64,000 nt of DNA from Cupriavidus cauae (GTDB lineage: Bacteria; Pseudomonadota; Gammaproteobacteria; Burkholderiales; Burkholderiaceae): assembly GCF_008632125.1 (NCBI RefSeq), contig NZ_VWRN01000053.1:310001-374000 (forward strand). The letters are read 5' to 3'. The notes beneath the pieces were generated by a model. It saw only the letters and a program-made list of their open reading frames with translations. It did not search any database and had not been told where the DNA came from. Positions 41,568 through 50,895 of the stretch are shown piece after piece (the stretch's first letter is position 1; every line of letters starts with the position of its first letter). Made by a program: the position numbers and the translations under genes.

Positions 41568-43301
41568 ATGGCACGAATCAGAAAAATCCAGATCGCCAAC
41601 TTCCGCGGCATCCAGCTGCTGACCTGGTGCCCGACGCCTGGCATCAACTGCCTGATCGGCCCGGGCGACAGCGGCAAGTCCACGGTGCTGGACGCGATCG
41701 ACCTATGCCTGGGGGCCAGACGCAATGTCCAGTTCTCGGATGCTGACTTCTTCGGCCTGGACATCACAACCCCAATCAGCATCACGCTGACGCTCGGCGA
41801 CCTCGATGACAGCATGAGGACGCTGGAGGGCTTTGGTGCATTCCTGCGCGGATACCACGCCAACACTGGCGTCGTCGAAGACGAGCCCTCTGCCGGCGCG
41901 GAGGTTGTGCTCTGCCTGAACCTGACGGTCGCCAGTGACCTGGAGCCCTCGTGGACCCTCGTCTCCGACCGCGCCGCACAGCAAGGCATCGTCAAGACGC
42001 TCGCATGGAAGGATCGCGTCGCCCTGGCGCCCACTCGTATCGGCGCGCTGGCGGACTTCAACCTGGGATGGCAGCGCGGCTCGGTACTGAACCGCATCTC
42101 GGAAGAGCGAGCCGACGCGTCGGCCGCCCTCGTCAAGGCCGCCAGAGATGCGCGGAGTGCCTTCGGAGACCAGGCCGAACAACAGTTGGGAGAAGCGCTG
42201 GGGATCGTCACCGCCACTGCTCAGGAGCTGGGCGTCAACATCGGCGCTAAGGCCAAGGCGCTGCTGGATTCGCATTCGGTGTCGTTCGGTGGCGGCACCA
42301 TCTCCCTGCACAACGAAAGCGGCATCCCGCTTCGCAGCCTGGGCGTCGGGTCCACGCGTCTGCTTGTCGCTGGCCTACAGCGCAAGGCGGCCGGTCAGGC
42401 GTCGATCGTGCTCTCGGACGAACTGGAGTACGGGCTGGAGCCGCACCGCATCGCGAGGTTCTTGGGCTCCCTCGGCGCCAAGGAGGCCGCTGCTCCGCTT
42501 CAGGTGTTCCTCACCACCCACTCACCCGTGGCGCTGAGAGAACTGTCTGGCGGCCAGCTCTTCGTGTTGCGCCGCGGCCCCCTCGGCCATGAGGCTCGCC
42601 TGGTCGGCGCCGACAATGACATCCAGAGCACGATCCGCCTCTACCCCGAGGCCTTCCTGGCTGGCTCCGTGGTCGTGTGCGAGGGAGCCAGCGAGATAGG
42701 CCTGCTGCGCGGGCTGGACTTATACAGGCTTGACCAGGGGAATGCGTCACTGGCTGCATTGGGCGTGGCCCTCGTCGACTGCGGTGGCGGGGAGCCGGAT
42801 CGACCGTATGCCCGCGCCGCAGCGTTCCAGTCTCTGGGCTACCGGGTGATGGTGCTGCGCGACGACGACAAGAAGCCCACTCCTGCGGTCGAGCAGGCTT
42901 TTGTCGAGAACGGTGGCACCGTCGTCGCCTACCGCGCGGGCCGGGCGCTGGAGGACGAGCTGTTCGGCAGTCTCACGCCGGCTGCCTGCCAGAGGCTGAT
43001 CGGCTACGCCAACGAATTGCATGGCGACCTGATCGTCGAACACCTGCGCACTGTCTCGAACAACACGCTCACCTTCCAGCAGATCTGGGACGAAATCCAG
43101 AACACCGGCCTCCTGTCGGCCGAACGCAGGGCCATCCTTGGTCAGGCGGCGCGCATCCGAAAGGCTGGCTGGTTCAAGCAAATCTCGTGGATGGAGGACG
43201 TGGCGAGGACCATCGTTGCACCTGACCTGCATCTTTGCGATCAGGGATTCCGCGCTCTGATGGACCAGGTATTCGGGTGGGCCACTGATGGACCACGTTG
43301 A
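41568..43301 (+). CDS. gajA: Gabija GajA-like ATP-dependent nuclease (OLD family)
   Basis: 577 residues from ATG 41568 with GGGGA 5-7 bases upstream; GajA is about 578. The N-terminal ABC/RecF-type ATPase begins 'MARIRKIQIANFRGIQLL' with Walker A 'IGPGDSGKSTVLDAI' (about 28-42), signature 'LGVGSTRLLVAGLQ' (about 258) and Walker B 'SIVLSDELEYGLEP' (about 278). The C-terminal TOPRIM domain keeps 'VVVCEGASEIGLL' (Glu, about 367) and 'MVLRDDDKKP' (DxD, about 428). GajA nicks phage DNA when nucleotide levels drop. It overlaps the helicase by 14 bases. Confidence 0.88.
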   Translation: MARIRKIQIANFRGIQLLTWCPTPGINCLIGPGDSGKSTVLDAIDLCLGARRNVQFSDADFFGLDITTPISITLTLGDLDDSMRTLEGFGAFLRGYHANTGVVEDEPSAGAEVVLCLNLTVASDLEPSWTLVSDRAAQQGIVKTLAWKDRVALAPTRIGALADFNLGWQRGSVLNRISEERADASAALVKAARDARSAFGDQAEQQLGEALGIVTATAQELGVNIGAKAKALLDSHSVSFGGGTISLHNESGIPLRSLGVGSTRLLVAGLQRKAAGQASIVLSDELEYGLEPHRIARFLGSLGAKEAAAPLQVFLTTHSPVALRELSGGQLFVLRRGPLGHEARLVGADNDIQSTIRLYPEAFLAGSVVVCEGASEIGLLRGLDLYRLDQGNASLAALGVALVDCGGGEPDRPYARAAAFQSLGYRVMVLRDDDKKPTPAVEQAFVENGGTVVAYRAGRALEDELFGSLTPAACQRLIGYANELHGDLIVEHLRTVSNNTLTFQQIWDEIQNTGLLSAERRAILGQAARIRKAGWFKQISWMEDVARTIVAPDLHLCDQGFRALMDQVFGWATDGPR

Positions 43302-44706
43302 AATCGACCTTCGTGCAATCCAACGCGGAACCGTCACCGCACCGGCCGGCTGCGGCAAGACACAGCTGATTGCCCACGCGCTTGCCGGTCATCGGGGCAA
43401 CAAGCCCATTCTCGTGCTGACACACACGAATGCCGGGGTCGCGGCCTTGCGTGGCCGGCTGGACCGCGCCGGTGTGCCAGCCAGCGCCTATCGATTGAGC
43501 ACGATCGATGGCTGGGCCATCCGGCTCATCTCGACCTTTCCGGGCCGCAGCGCCCACGATCCGGAGATTCTGCGGCTGACTGCACCTGCGCGGGACTACC
43601 CGGCAATCCGCGACGCCGCCTGGAAGCTCCTGCAGGCCGGGCACGTCAGTGAGGTGCTGAAAGCCTCGTATGCGCACCTGATCGTGGATGAGTACCAGGA
43701 TTGTTCGGTGCCTCAGCACTACATCGTCTATTTCCTCTCGTTGATCTTGCCGACCTGCGTGCTGGGCGACCCCATGCAGGCGATCTTCGGGTTCCGGGGC
43801 AATGCACTGGCCGATTGGAACCAGCACGTGTGCGCGCATTTTCCTGTCGTCGGGGAACTGGCAACGCCCTGGCGATGGCGCAACGCCGGCGCGGAAGCGC
43901 TGGGACAATGGTTGCTGGAGGCTCGCCGGTTGTTTGCGACGGGGCAGTCGGTGGACCTGCGTAGTGGGCCACCGGAGCATGTGACCTGGATGCAGGCCTT
44001 ACCACCCAACGACCATGCCCAGCGCCTAGCCGCTGCGAGGACGGCATCGCCAACCGCTGACGGGCGCGTGCTCATCATCGCCGATAGCCGCAACCGAGCA
44101 GCACAGCAGAACTTTGCGAGCCAGACGCCGGGCGCTTCGACGGTCGAGGCCGTCGATCTGCAAGACCTCATCGCCTTCGCTAGCAACTTTGATGCGGGGG
44201 CACCGAATGCTCTCGCGCAGTTACTGGCGCTGGCGCAGAGCGTCATGACCAATGTGGGCGTGGCGGAGTTGACGCGGCGCCTGGAGTCGTTGGCAAAGGG
44301 AACTGCAAGGAATCCTCCGAACGAGGCAGAAAGCCGCGCACTGGCGTTCGGGCGCGCGCCCTCTCTCGCTGCGGCCGCCGCGCTGTTGTCGGAACTGCGG
44401 GCACTGCCGAACGTACGTGTGCATCGGCCGGCCATCCTCTACGGGGTGCTTAAGGCGCTCCGGGAAGCCTCGTCGGGGGCCGTCCCTCTGGCAGAAGCGG
44501 CCCGGCGCGTGCGGGAAGAGAACCGGCTGTTGGGGCGCCCGCTACCAAAACGCGCCGTCGGCAGCACGCTGTTGCTCAAGGGGCTGGAAGCCGAAGTCGC
44601 GGTGCTGCTTAATATCGAGGGTATGAGCGCACAGAACCTTTACGTCGCCATGACCCGTGGGTCGATGAAGGTCGTAGTGTGTAGTCCTGGTCCAACAGTC
44701 GGCTAA
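43288..44706 (+). CDS. gajB: Gabija GajB-like UvrD/Rep helicase
   Basis: 472 residues, near GajB length. SF1A helicase motifs in order: Q/I 'GTVTAPAGCGKTQLI' (about 12-26), Ia 'VLTHTNAGVAALRGRL', II 'IVDEYQDCS' (about 132-140), III 'LGDPMQAIFGFRG', IV region 'PWRWRNAGAEAL', V/VI 'LKGLEAEVAVLLNIEGM' and 'NLYVAMTRGSMKVVV' at the C-terminus. A complete small SF1 helicase that would sense DNA ends or use nucleotides to activate the GajA-like nuclease. Its last 4 bases overlap the TIGR03747 gene tail-to-tail. Confidence 0.87.
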   Translation: MDHVEIDLRAIQRGTVTAPAGCGKTQLIAHALAGHRGNKPILVLTHTNAGVAALRGRLDRAGVPASAYRLSTIDGWAIRLISTFPGRSAHDPEILRLTAPARDYPAIRDAAWKLLQAGHVSEVLKASYAHLIVDEYQDCSVPQHYIVYFLSLILPTCVLGDPMQAIFGFRGNALADWNQHVCAHFPVVGELATPWRWRNAGAEALGQWLLEARRLFATGQSVDLRSGPPEHVTWMQALPPNDHAQRLAAARTASPTADGRVLIIADSRNRAAQQNFASQTPGASTVEAVDLQDLIAFASNFDAGAPNALAQLLALAQSVMTNVGVAELTRRLESLAKGTARNPPNEAESRALAFGRAPSLAAAAALLSELRALPNVRVHRPAILYGVLKALREASSGAVPLAEAARRVREENRLLGRPLPKRAVGSTLLLKGLEAEVAVLLNIEGMSAQNLYVAMTRGSMKVVVCSPGPTVG

Positions 44707-45452
44707 ATGTACTTCTTGAAGCTTGCCGCCACGATGTTCACCGCCAGTCCCAGCAGAAACGCTGCAGGCAGCAGAATCATCAAAGGGTGCAATGACACTG
44801 GCAACGCCAGGTAGGTCACCCACGGCAACACCGCCAGCGGCATCAAGGCCGCCTTCGCCCGGTGATAGACGAAGCCCGATTCCCGCCCCGCGCCGAACTT
44901 GCGGATGTCGCGGCGAACCAGTCCATCGATCAAGCCGACGAAGGCCGCGAGCAGGAACAGCGGCAGCGTGAGCACCAAGACCAGCAGGCGGACGATAAAC
45001 GTCAGAACGGTGAAGCCGGCGGCAATCAGATAGCGCTCGGTCCAGACATAGACCTGGGCGAGGTAATAGCGGAAGTCTCGGTGCGCGCCTGGGCTGGGTG
45101 CGCTGGCCTGCGCCGAGGCGTCGCGCGTCCAGTCCAGCAAGCCCGTCTTCACGAAAACCCACTCGTAGGTGCCCTCCACCAGCCAGCGCGCGGTGCGTCC
45201 CGGCTCCTGCACGACGGCACTCCGGGTGAAATGGGTGGAGAGCTGGTTCAGTTCGTAGTCGAGCATGCCCTGCGCGTGGCGCCAGCCCTGGTCGGGCCAG
45301 AACAGGTGCATGCCGACGCATTCGATGACGATGGACAGCAGCAGCGAGGCGACCAACACGCCGAACAGGCGCCATGGCAGCGTGACCACGCTGGCGACCA
45401 GGCTGCGCTGGCGTGCCTGCTGTCGCTCGGCGGTCGCGGCGGGCTCTTTCAC
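44703..45452 (-). CDS. ICE membrane protein (TIGR03747 type)
   Basis: 249 residues with several membrane helices ('RLFGVLVASLLLSIVIECVG' region about 27-50, 'FTVLTFIVRLLVLVLTLPLF' about 148-170, 'VLPWVTYLALPVSLHPLMIL' and 'LLPAAFLLGLAVNIVAASF' near the C-terminus). The soluble middle has 'ARWLVEGTYEWVFVKTGLLD'. Overlaps the TraD start by 4 bases. Function in conjugation unknown; in this ICE family it is normally followed by the RAQPRD gene, which is here 21 kb away. Confidence 0.87.
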   Translation of the reverse strand: MKEPAATAERQQARQRSLVASVVTLPWRLFGVLVASLLLSIVIECVGMHLFWPDQGWRHAQGMLDYELNQLSTHFTRSAVVQEPGRTARWLVEGTYEWVFVKTGLLDWTRDASAQASAPSPGAHRDFRYYLAQVYVWTERYLIAAGFTVLTFIVRLLVLVLTLPLFLLAAFVGLIDGLVRRDIRKFGAGRESGFVYHRAKAALMPLAVLPWVTYLALPVSLHPLMILLPAAFLLGLAVNIVAASFKKYI

Positions 45453-47605
45453 GATGGCGCCTCTTCATCCGGCGTGCCTTCTTGCACTTCCTCGGCCAGA
45501 TCCGCTGGCAACGCGTCGTCGTGCGACCGGGGCAGCCCGTTGCCCTCCCACCATTCCCCCGCCTCGGCGTAGTGCTGGCGCATGTAGCCGGCCAGTTGTT
45601 GCAGGTCCCGGGGCATGGCTTCGTCCGGATCGGGCGCAGGCAACGGCATGCGGACCTTCCACAGGTTACCGCCTTCGATGAGGGCGAAACACTGCCCCTT
45701 GGGCAGGCCGACCACGTGCGCAGGCTCGATGAGTGGCACGCTCGACGTGCTGATGCGGTCCTGCGCGTTGCTGGTGAAGTCGGTCGGACCGTGGATGTCG
45801 GAACTGTCGGTGGCGCCGCTGACCAGCGTGGTGGTATAGACCTCCACCTTCGGCAGTTGTCGTGTCAGCAGTTCGGCGGTGGCGGTCTCGCGCACCCGCA
45901 GCATGAACAGGTTGTTGAAGTTGCCGATGACCTGGCCGGCCTTGGCGCGATTGCCGATGCGCGCCTCGATGTCCGAGAGCGTCTGCGTATAGGCCGTGAC
46001 CTGCATGCCTGCACCGCCACCCTTGTTGATGAGCGGGATGAACTCATCGCCCATCAGTTCGTTGAACTCGTCCGCATGGACATTGATGGCGACCTTGGCA
46101 TTGGCCGATGCTCCAGGCAAGCCATCGTCGATGCCGTGCTTGTAGATGTGCCCCGCTACCGACACCAGGTCGCTGAACATGCTGTTGCCGACGGCCGCCG
46201 CCACTTCGGCGTCGGACAGCGCATCCAGCCCCACATAGACCACGGCACGCTTCCTGATGATCTGCATCCAGTCGAAGATCGGGCGCGGGTCAGACAGGTC
46301 GGAATAGTTCGGCGCGAGCAGTTGCGCGATCTTGCCGGTGGTGAGCTTCTCCAGCAGCGGCAACAGCGAAGCGACGATCTTGTCGAAGTAAGTGCGGTCG
46401 TAGCGCACCGCAGAGCGCAGGCCGTCGAGCACCGCGTCATAGGTTCGCGTCTGCGACAGGTACTGCTCCAGTGCCACCACCCGCTTCTCTCGCCCGACCA
46501 TGTGGCGCGGGATGGTCTTGTCGTTGAGGCGTCCTTCGAGTTGGACGATCACCTCCCAGGCCTTGGGCTCGGTTCGGGCGAAGAAGTGCTGGGCGTACTC
46601 GATGAACAGCGCGTCGATGTTGACGACGTGGCGCTGGATCAGCAGGTAGTCTGGCCGCTGCCCCAGTTCCACTAGGGCACGCGCGATGATGTTGACGAAG
46701 CGCCAGGCGAACTCTCGGAACGCGGCGCTGTTGCCCTCGCCGGAAAGCTGCCCCGCAATGCGGGTGGCGACTTCCGAGATGCGCCCGAACCGGCCCACAG
46801 CGTTGTAGCGTGCCGAGATGTCGGGCCAGCCCAAGTGGAACACGTACATCTCGCCCTCGCGTCCGGCGCGCCTGGCCTCGACATACATGCGCTTGAGCAG
46901 GTCGGCATCGCCCTTGGGATCGAAGACGATCACCACCTCATGCTCGCCATGGATCTTGCGACGGATGTCCTGGGTGATGAACAGTTCGGCCAGGCGCGTC
47001 TTGCCCACGCGCGTGGTACCGAGCACCAGGGTGTGGCCCACACGCTCGCCCAGCGGCAGGGTGACGTCGGTCTCGTGCGGCTCGATGCCATGCAGACGCG
47101 GCATGCCCCCCACTGGCGGCAACGGCCGGACCGGGTTGAGCGGGCTGTCCCAGGCCAATGCCCGCGCCAGCCTAGGCAGCGGCGGCGGCGCGAACTCCAG
47201 CCGCTCCTCCAGGCGGCGCGCCAGGCGGTAGAACGTCGTCGGTTCGGCGTAGCGCCGGAACTCGGGCTTGTAGGTCTGCGTTAGCCGATGGGTGTGTCGT
47301 TGCTCCCAGCGGAAGCCACGCCCAACGAACAGACGGTACTGGCTCACTGGCACGTCACGGCTCGTCATCACGTAGCGAGGCAGACGACGGATGTGGCGGC
47401 GGTACCGCAGGATGGCCCAGGCGTCGCGCAGGCGAATCGCGCCGAAGGCCAGGAAGGCCAGCGCGCTGCCGAGGCCGAGTACCGGATTCAACGCGAGCGA
47501 CCACGGTGCCACCACGCACACCACCGCGGCGCCTGCGCATACGGCAACGGTGTATAGCTCCACCGCTGGCCGCAGCAGGACTTCGACGGCGTGCGGCTGG
47601 GCCAT
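45449..47605 (-). CDS. traD: Coupling protein TraD (SXT/ICE type)
   Basis: 718 residues. Two N-terminal membrane helices (about 20-58) and a cytoplasmic hexameric ATPase domain with Walker A 'LGTTRVGKTRLAELF' (about 195-209), 'VIVFDPKGDADLLKRMYVEA' (Walker B, about 222) and 'INVHADEFNELMGDEFIPLI' (about 505-525). TraD brings the relaxase-DNA complex to the T4SS channel. The C-terminus is acidic ('EEVQEGTPDEEAPS'). Part of the tightly packed second T4SS segment. Confidence 0.93.
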   Translation of the reverse strand: MAQPHAVEVLLRPAVELYTVAVCAGAAVVCVVAPWSLALNPVLGLGSALAFLAFGAIRLRDAWAILRYRRHIRRLPRYVMTSRDVPVSQYRLFVGRGFRWEQRHTHRLTQTYKPEFRRYAEPTTFYRLARRLEERLEFAPPPLPRLARALAWDSPLNPVRPLPPVGGMPRLHGIEPHETDVTLPLGERVGHTLVLGTTRVGKTRLAELFITQDIRRKIHGEHEVVIVFDPKGDADLLKRMYVEARRAGREGEMYVFHLGWPDISARYNAVGRFGRISEVATRIAGQLSGEGNSAAFREFAWRFVNIIARALVELGQRPDYLLIQRHVVNIDALFIEYAQHFFARTEPKAWEVIVQLEGRLNDKTIPRHMVGREKRVVALEQYLSQTRTYDAVLDGLRSAVRYDRTYFDKIVASLLPLLEKLTTGKIAQLLAPNYSDLSDPRPIFDWMQIIRKRAVVYVGLDALSDAEVAAAVGNSMFSDLVSVAGHIYKHGIDDGLPGASANAKVAINVHADEFNELMGDEFIPLINKGGGAGMQVTAYTQTLSDIEARIGNRAKAGQVIGNFNNLFMLRVRETATAELLTRQLPKVEVYTTTLVSGATDSSDIHGPTDFTSNAQDRISTSSVPLIEPAHVVGLPKGQCFALIEGGNLWKVRMPLPAPDPDEAMPRDLQQLAGYMRQHYAEAGEWWEGNGLPRSHDDALPADLAEEVQEGTPDEEAPS

Positions 47606-47615
47606 CGGGCAGTTC

Positions 47616-48167
47616 TCACTGTTCGATGCCGGTGGCGGTCACCAGCACCGGGTAGTGGCGCAGCCCCAGGCGCTCGGCCAGTTCGTCCCCGGACGCCGGT
47701 GCCAGCATCAGCCCGGGCGCCAGGGCACGCAGTGACGCCAGTGCCTGCGGTGACTCGACCTGGACCACCAACCCCACGGCCCCGAGCTCGCGCAGCGCCG
47801 GGGCACGCTGGCGCAGCCAGGCATGGGAGCGCTGGTCATCACCAACCAGGAACATCGGCGTGAACCCCGGCGCCTGGATCGCCCGGGGAGCCACATCGCC
47901 AGGGGCCAAATGGGCAGAACGCACCGGCAGCATGGCCGCCTCGCCAGAAGGCCCTTCGGGCAGGCGTGGCATCTCGATCCTGGGAGATGGCCTGCTTCCG
48001 GTGCGCGGTTGCAGGTCCAGGGCCTGGTAATAAGGCAGCGCGGAGGCACCGCCATGATCCTCGACGACGATCAAGGGCGGCGATTGTGCGAAAGCGGCTG
48101 GCACGGACACGAGCGGCAGCAAGCCGATCAGCCACCGCGTAGCCGGACGGAAGATTCGAGGCTTCAT
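47616..48167 (-). CDS. Secreted ICE protein (TIGR03765/PFL_4695 type)
   Basis: 183 residues from ATG 48167. A signal peptide (about 1-27, 'LLPLVSVPAAFAQ') and mature 'PPLIVVEDHGGASALPYYQA', then 'PGFTPMFLVGDDQRSHAWLR' and a C-terminal 'ELAERLGLRHYPVLVTATGI' typical of the family. Periplasmic role in conjugation, not defined. Four-base overlap with the transglycosylase gene. Confidence 0.87.
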   Translation of the reverse strand: MKPRIFRPATRWLIGLLPLVSVPAAFAQSPPLIVVEDHGGASALPYYQALDLQPRTGSRPSPRIEMPRLPEGPSGEAAMLPVRSAHLAPGDVAPRAIQAPGFTPMFLVGDDQRSHAWLRQRAPALRELGAVGLVVQVESPQALASLRALAPGLMLAPASGDELAERLGLRHYPVLVTATGIEQ

Positions 48168-48742
48168 GGCAGGGTTCTCCGGGTATCCGAGCCCCGCGCT
48201 GGCTCGCCCAGTACGCGGGCCAAGTGGCGGCCAACACTCTGGCGGTAGCGCGCAGCGGGTGCGCCACCAGCGGGACGGTGGTAGCGGCCGATCGTGATCA
48301 GCCAGTCCTGGCCCGGCGCGTGCTGCTCGCGCAGGATCTGCGCGGCCAGCGCCAGGTTCCGATAGGGATCGAGCAGTTCGCAGGGGTGGTCGTAGCGGTG
48401 ACGCTGGTAGCCCAGGTTGATCTGGCCCAGGCCGGCGTCGATGCGGGTGCGCGGCACGTCGCGCAATGCCTGGTGCAGGCCGGCGCAGGCCTCGGTACGG
48501 GTGGCGAATCGACGCGATGCCCCGGCCACGTTGAGCGTCCAGGGCCAGGGCACGAGGCGGTCGTGGTACCGGGTGCCACTCTCCTGCAAGGCCACCGCGT
48601 ACAACACCGCCGCCGGAATGCCCGCACGCTGTGCCGCGAACTGGTAGGCCGGCGGCGGAACCTCCCCGGCCTTCGCCTGGCCGAGTGCCCAGCAAGCCAG
48701 CAGCAGGAGCGCGAGACGCGCGAGGCCTACTGTCGCTGCCAT
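48164..48742 (-). CDS. Lytic transglycosylase (SLT domain), T4SS wall enzyme
   Basis: 192 residues from ATG 48742. Signal peptide (about 1-27) then an SLT lysozyme-like domain with catalytic Glu in 'AALYAVALQESGTRY'-like position (about 47: 'VALQESGTRYHDRL') and 'TRIDAGLGQINLGYQRHRYD' (about 100). It opens peptidoglycan for the secretion channel, like VirB1/PilT-type proteins. Overlaps its upstream gene by 16 bases. Confidence 0.88.
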   Translation of the reverse strand: MAATVGLARLALLLLACWALGQAKAGEVPPPAYQFAAQRAGIPAAVLYAVALQESGTRYHDRLVPWPWTLNVAGASRRFATRTEACAGLHQALRDVPRTRIDAGLGQINLGYQRHRYDHPCELLDPYRNLALAAQILREQHAPGQDWLITIGRYHRPAGGAPAARYRQSVGRHLARVLGEPARGSDTRRTLP

Positions 48743-49473
48743 TGGCCGCCGACCTGGCGCACGACGGCGGGCAGTTCGCCCTGCAGGCCGAGGGACAGCC
48801 AGCGGCCACCGTCGTGGTTGAGGGTGATGTGCCGTGCGCGCACTTTCGTCGGGTCGATACGGGCCCGGCGTGCCCAATCACGGATGCGTGCGTCGTCGGC
48901 GCGACTGCCGACGACATAGACATCGAACTCGACGCCCGACGCCTGCAGCCGCTGCACGGCCTGGTCGCAGGCGGTACAGCCATCCTTCACGAAGACGGCG
49001 GTTCGGTCGGTGCCTGATGCGATGGTGGTGCCCGCGCCGGTCGGCTTGGCACCGGGTAGGTTGACCCTCGCCATGCCCGGCGCGATCCGTTGCCAGGCGG
49101 CGTCGTAGGCACGCTGGTAGGCCAGCGTCTTCTCGACCCGCCGGGCTTCAGCCCGAACCTGCAATTCCGCGTAGCGGCGGCGCTCTTCGTCGGAACGTGC
49201 TTCGATACCGAGGGCCGTGAGCGGGTCGAGGCTGGGCGAGTAGACGCCCAGCGGCCCCTGCATCAACTCGCGATAGCGCGTCCATTCATCCGTGCGCAGC
49301 CCCCAGTCCTGCGCCCGCTGTTCGTCGCTGCGAGCGATGGCCGCAGGAGCTTCACGGCTCGGCGCCGTCCTGGCCGCGGTGGTTGCGCCGGTGGGCTGCG
49401 CGAGCGCCGCCTGCATGGCGGAGGCGGCCAGCAATGCAACCAGCAACGTCGGGGTCAAGTGGCGCGGGACCAT
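48727..49473 (-). CDS. ICE protein with thioredoxin-like CxxC domain (TIGR03759 type)
   Basis: 248 residues. Signal peptide ('LLVALLAASAMQAALA', about 10-25). The middle 'WGLRTDEWTRYRELMQGPLG' with 'SPSLDPLTALGIEARSDEER' is the family core. The C-terminal part has a CTAC redox motif in 'VFVKDGCTACDQAVQRLQ' (about 160-177), thioredoxin-like. It may handle disulfides of T4SS proteins in the periplasm together with the DsbA-like protein at 15311. Confidence 0.85.
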   Translation of the reverse strand: MVPRHLTPTLLVALLAASAMQAALAQPTGATTAARTAPSREAPAAIARSDEQRAQDWGLRTDEWTRYRELMQGPLGVYSPSLDPLTALGIEARSDEERRRYAELQVRAEARRVEKTLAYQRAYDAAWQRIAPGMARVNLPGAKPTGAGTTIASGTDRTAVFVKDGCTACDQAVQRLQASGVEFDVYVVGSRADDARIRDWARRARIDPTKVRARHITLNHDGGRWLSLGLQGELPAVVRQVGGQWQRQ

Positions 49474-49487
49474 CGGTGTGGGCCTCC

Positions 49488-50135
49488 TTATCGGGGCGGG
49501 ATGGGCAGCCTGCGGATCTCGTCTCCCTGCCGGAAGACGGCGCCATCGCGCTCGATCCCGCCCAGTCGCCAGCCACCCTCCGACTCTCCGGCGCGCAGCA
49601 GGCGGACATCGGTCAGCCCGGTGCCATCGGCAGGCATCACCGACACGAAGTGTTCTCCCGCACGCAGTTCCACTCCGATCAGGCGGAATGAAGGCTCAAC
49701 AGGCTTGGGTTGGGCCGCCACAGGTTGGGATGGCCGTGGTGCGGGCAGCTTGGGCTGGCGCGAGACCGGGCGGGCTTCCAGTCGCGCGACGCGGGTTTCC
49801 AATGCGTGCAGCGCATCGGTGGCGGCGTATTGGGCCTGCGCCAGCTCGATCGCCGCCAGCCGCTGGTCCAACGCCGCGGTGTCCTGCTCGTAGCGCGCCT
49901 GCGGCAAGGCGGCGGGCTGAGTGTGGCGTTGTTCGATCCGATGCGAGAGGCCGTCCAGTCGGGATTCGAGCAGGGACACCTGCGCGGTGGGCGCGAAGGC
50001 CTGGGTCTGTTCCGCCAGCCCGGACAAGGCCATGTGATCCACCAGCACCACCGCGCTGACGAGCAACAACCAGGTTGCGGCCGCGACCCGCAGCAGCGTC
50101 GTGCGCTGGCCCGTCGCCGAGTCCCGGATGGTCAT
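49488..50135 (-). CDS. Single-span ICE membrane protein with coiled coil
   Basis: 215 residues from ATG 50135. Membrane helix at about 17-34 ('AAATWLLLVSAVVLVDHM'), a coiled coil (about 50-115, 'ARYEQDTAALDQRLAAIELA'), a Pro-rich linker and a C-terminal beta domain ('FRLIGVELRAGEHFVSVMPA'). The plan resembles PilP/PilO-like or scaffold proteins of type IV pili, which fits the PilL neighbour. No firm family name. ATGA overlap with the PilL stop. Confidence 0.7.
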   Translation of the reverse strand: MTIRDSATGQRTTLLRVAAATWLLLVSAVVLVDHMALSGLAEQTQAFAPTAQVSLLESRLDGLSHRIEQRHTQPAALPQARYEQDTAALDQRLAAIELAQAQYAATDALHALETRVARLEARPVSRQPKLPAPRPSQPVAAQPKPVEPSFRLIGVELRAGEHFVSVMPADGTGLTDVRLLRAGESEGGWRLGGIERDGAVFRQGDEIRRLPIPPR

Positions 50136-50716
50136 GGCGAAACCTCCCGGATCAGCGGAGGGGGCTCCGCCGAACGGTTGATTTCCGGTGGCTTGGGCTC
50201 GTGCGGCGTATGAGCCTCCCTGAGCCTGCGGATGAAGCACACCTTCCGCTCGCCCTCGTCGACCTGCAGATCCCAGGCGGGGCCGGCCAGGGTCAAGAGC
50301 GCGTCGCGCAGCAGGACCGGGCCGAGCCGGTAGTGAGCCGCCGGCAGCGGCAAGGCCAGCAGATCGGCGGACTGCTCATCGCACAGCCGGTAGCCGGAAC
50401 GCAGGACGAGGTGCCGGAGGGCATCCCCGACGGTGGCGCCCAGCGTGCCGGGGATCTCCACATCCACCACTTGTAGCAACAGGTCGTGCTGGGCCGCCGT
50501 CGGCGCGAGTTCAACCAGGGTGTAGCGGCCATACCGCGTCACCGGCACGAACTCCATCACGGCTTCGGGCGCGATGTCGGTGACTTTGGATGCGGGCGTC
50601 GGTGGCACGGCGTTCGTCATCGCGCAGCCGCTGGCCATGGCGGCCAGGAGCAAGCCGGGCAAACGGATCAGATGGCTGCGTCCGGCGATATGGAAGGGCT
50701 GGCGGGATGGGCGCAT
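50132..50716 (-). CDS. pilL: PilL-like lipoprotein (TIGR03748 type)
   Basis: 194 residues. A lipoprotein signal with 'MASGC' lipobox (Cys about 31). The mature part 'FVPVTRYGRYTLVELAPTAA' and 'IPGTLGATVGDALRHLVLRS' matches the PilL N-terminal domain of ICE type IV pilus loci; the last part is proline-rich. First gene of the 50.7-to-44.7 kb minus-strand T4SS segment. The pil genes expected upstream in some relatives are absent here; a cupin/PanE pair follows instead. Confidence 0.87.
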   Translation of the reverse strand: MRPSRQPFHIAGRSHLIRLPGLLLAAMASGCAMTNAVPPTPASKVTDIAPEAVMEFVPVTRYGRYTLVELAPTAAQHDLLLQVVDVEIPGTLGATVGDALRHLVLRSGYRLCDEQSADLLALPLPAAHYRLGPVLLRDALLTLAGPAWDLQVDEGERKVCFIRRLREAHTPHEPKPPEINRSAEPPPLIREVSP

Positions 50717-50895
50717 GGATCGGTGTCCTGAAACAACGAGCCATTACCATCGCCGTGCAGGCCCTTTGTCACAGCAAACAAAGCGAATCCGTCGGCTCCC
50801 GATTTGCCGAAAGCAATGCCGGCAACCACGCGGTTGCTGGGATGCATGTCGGGATCATGCCGCGGCGAATGGTCGTGCCGGGGCGATCTCGCCGC

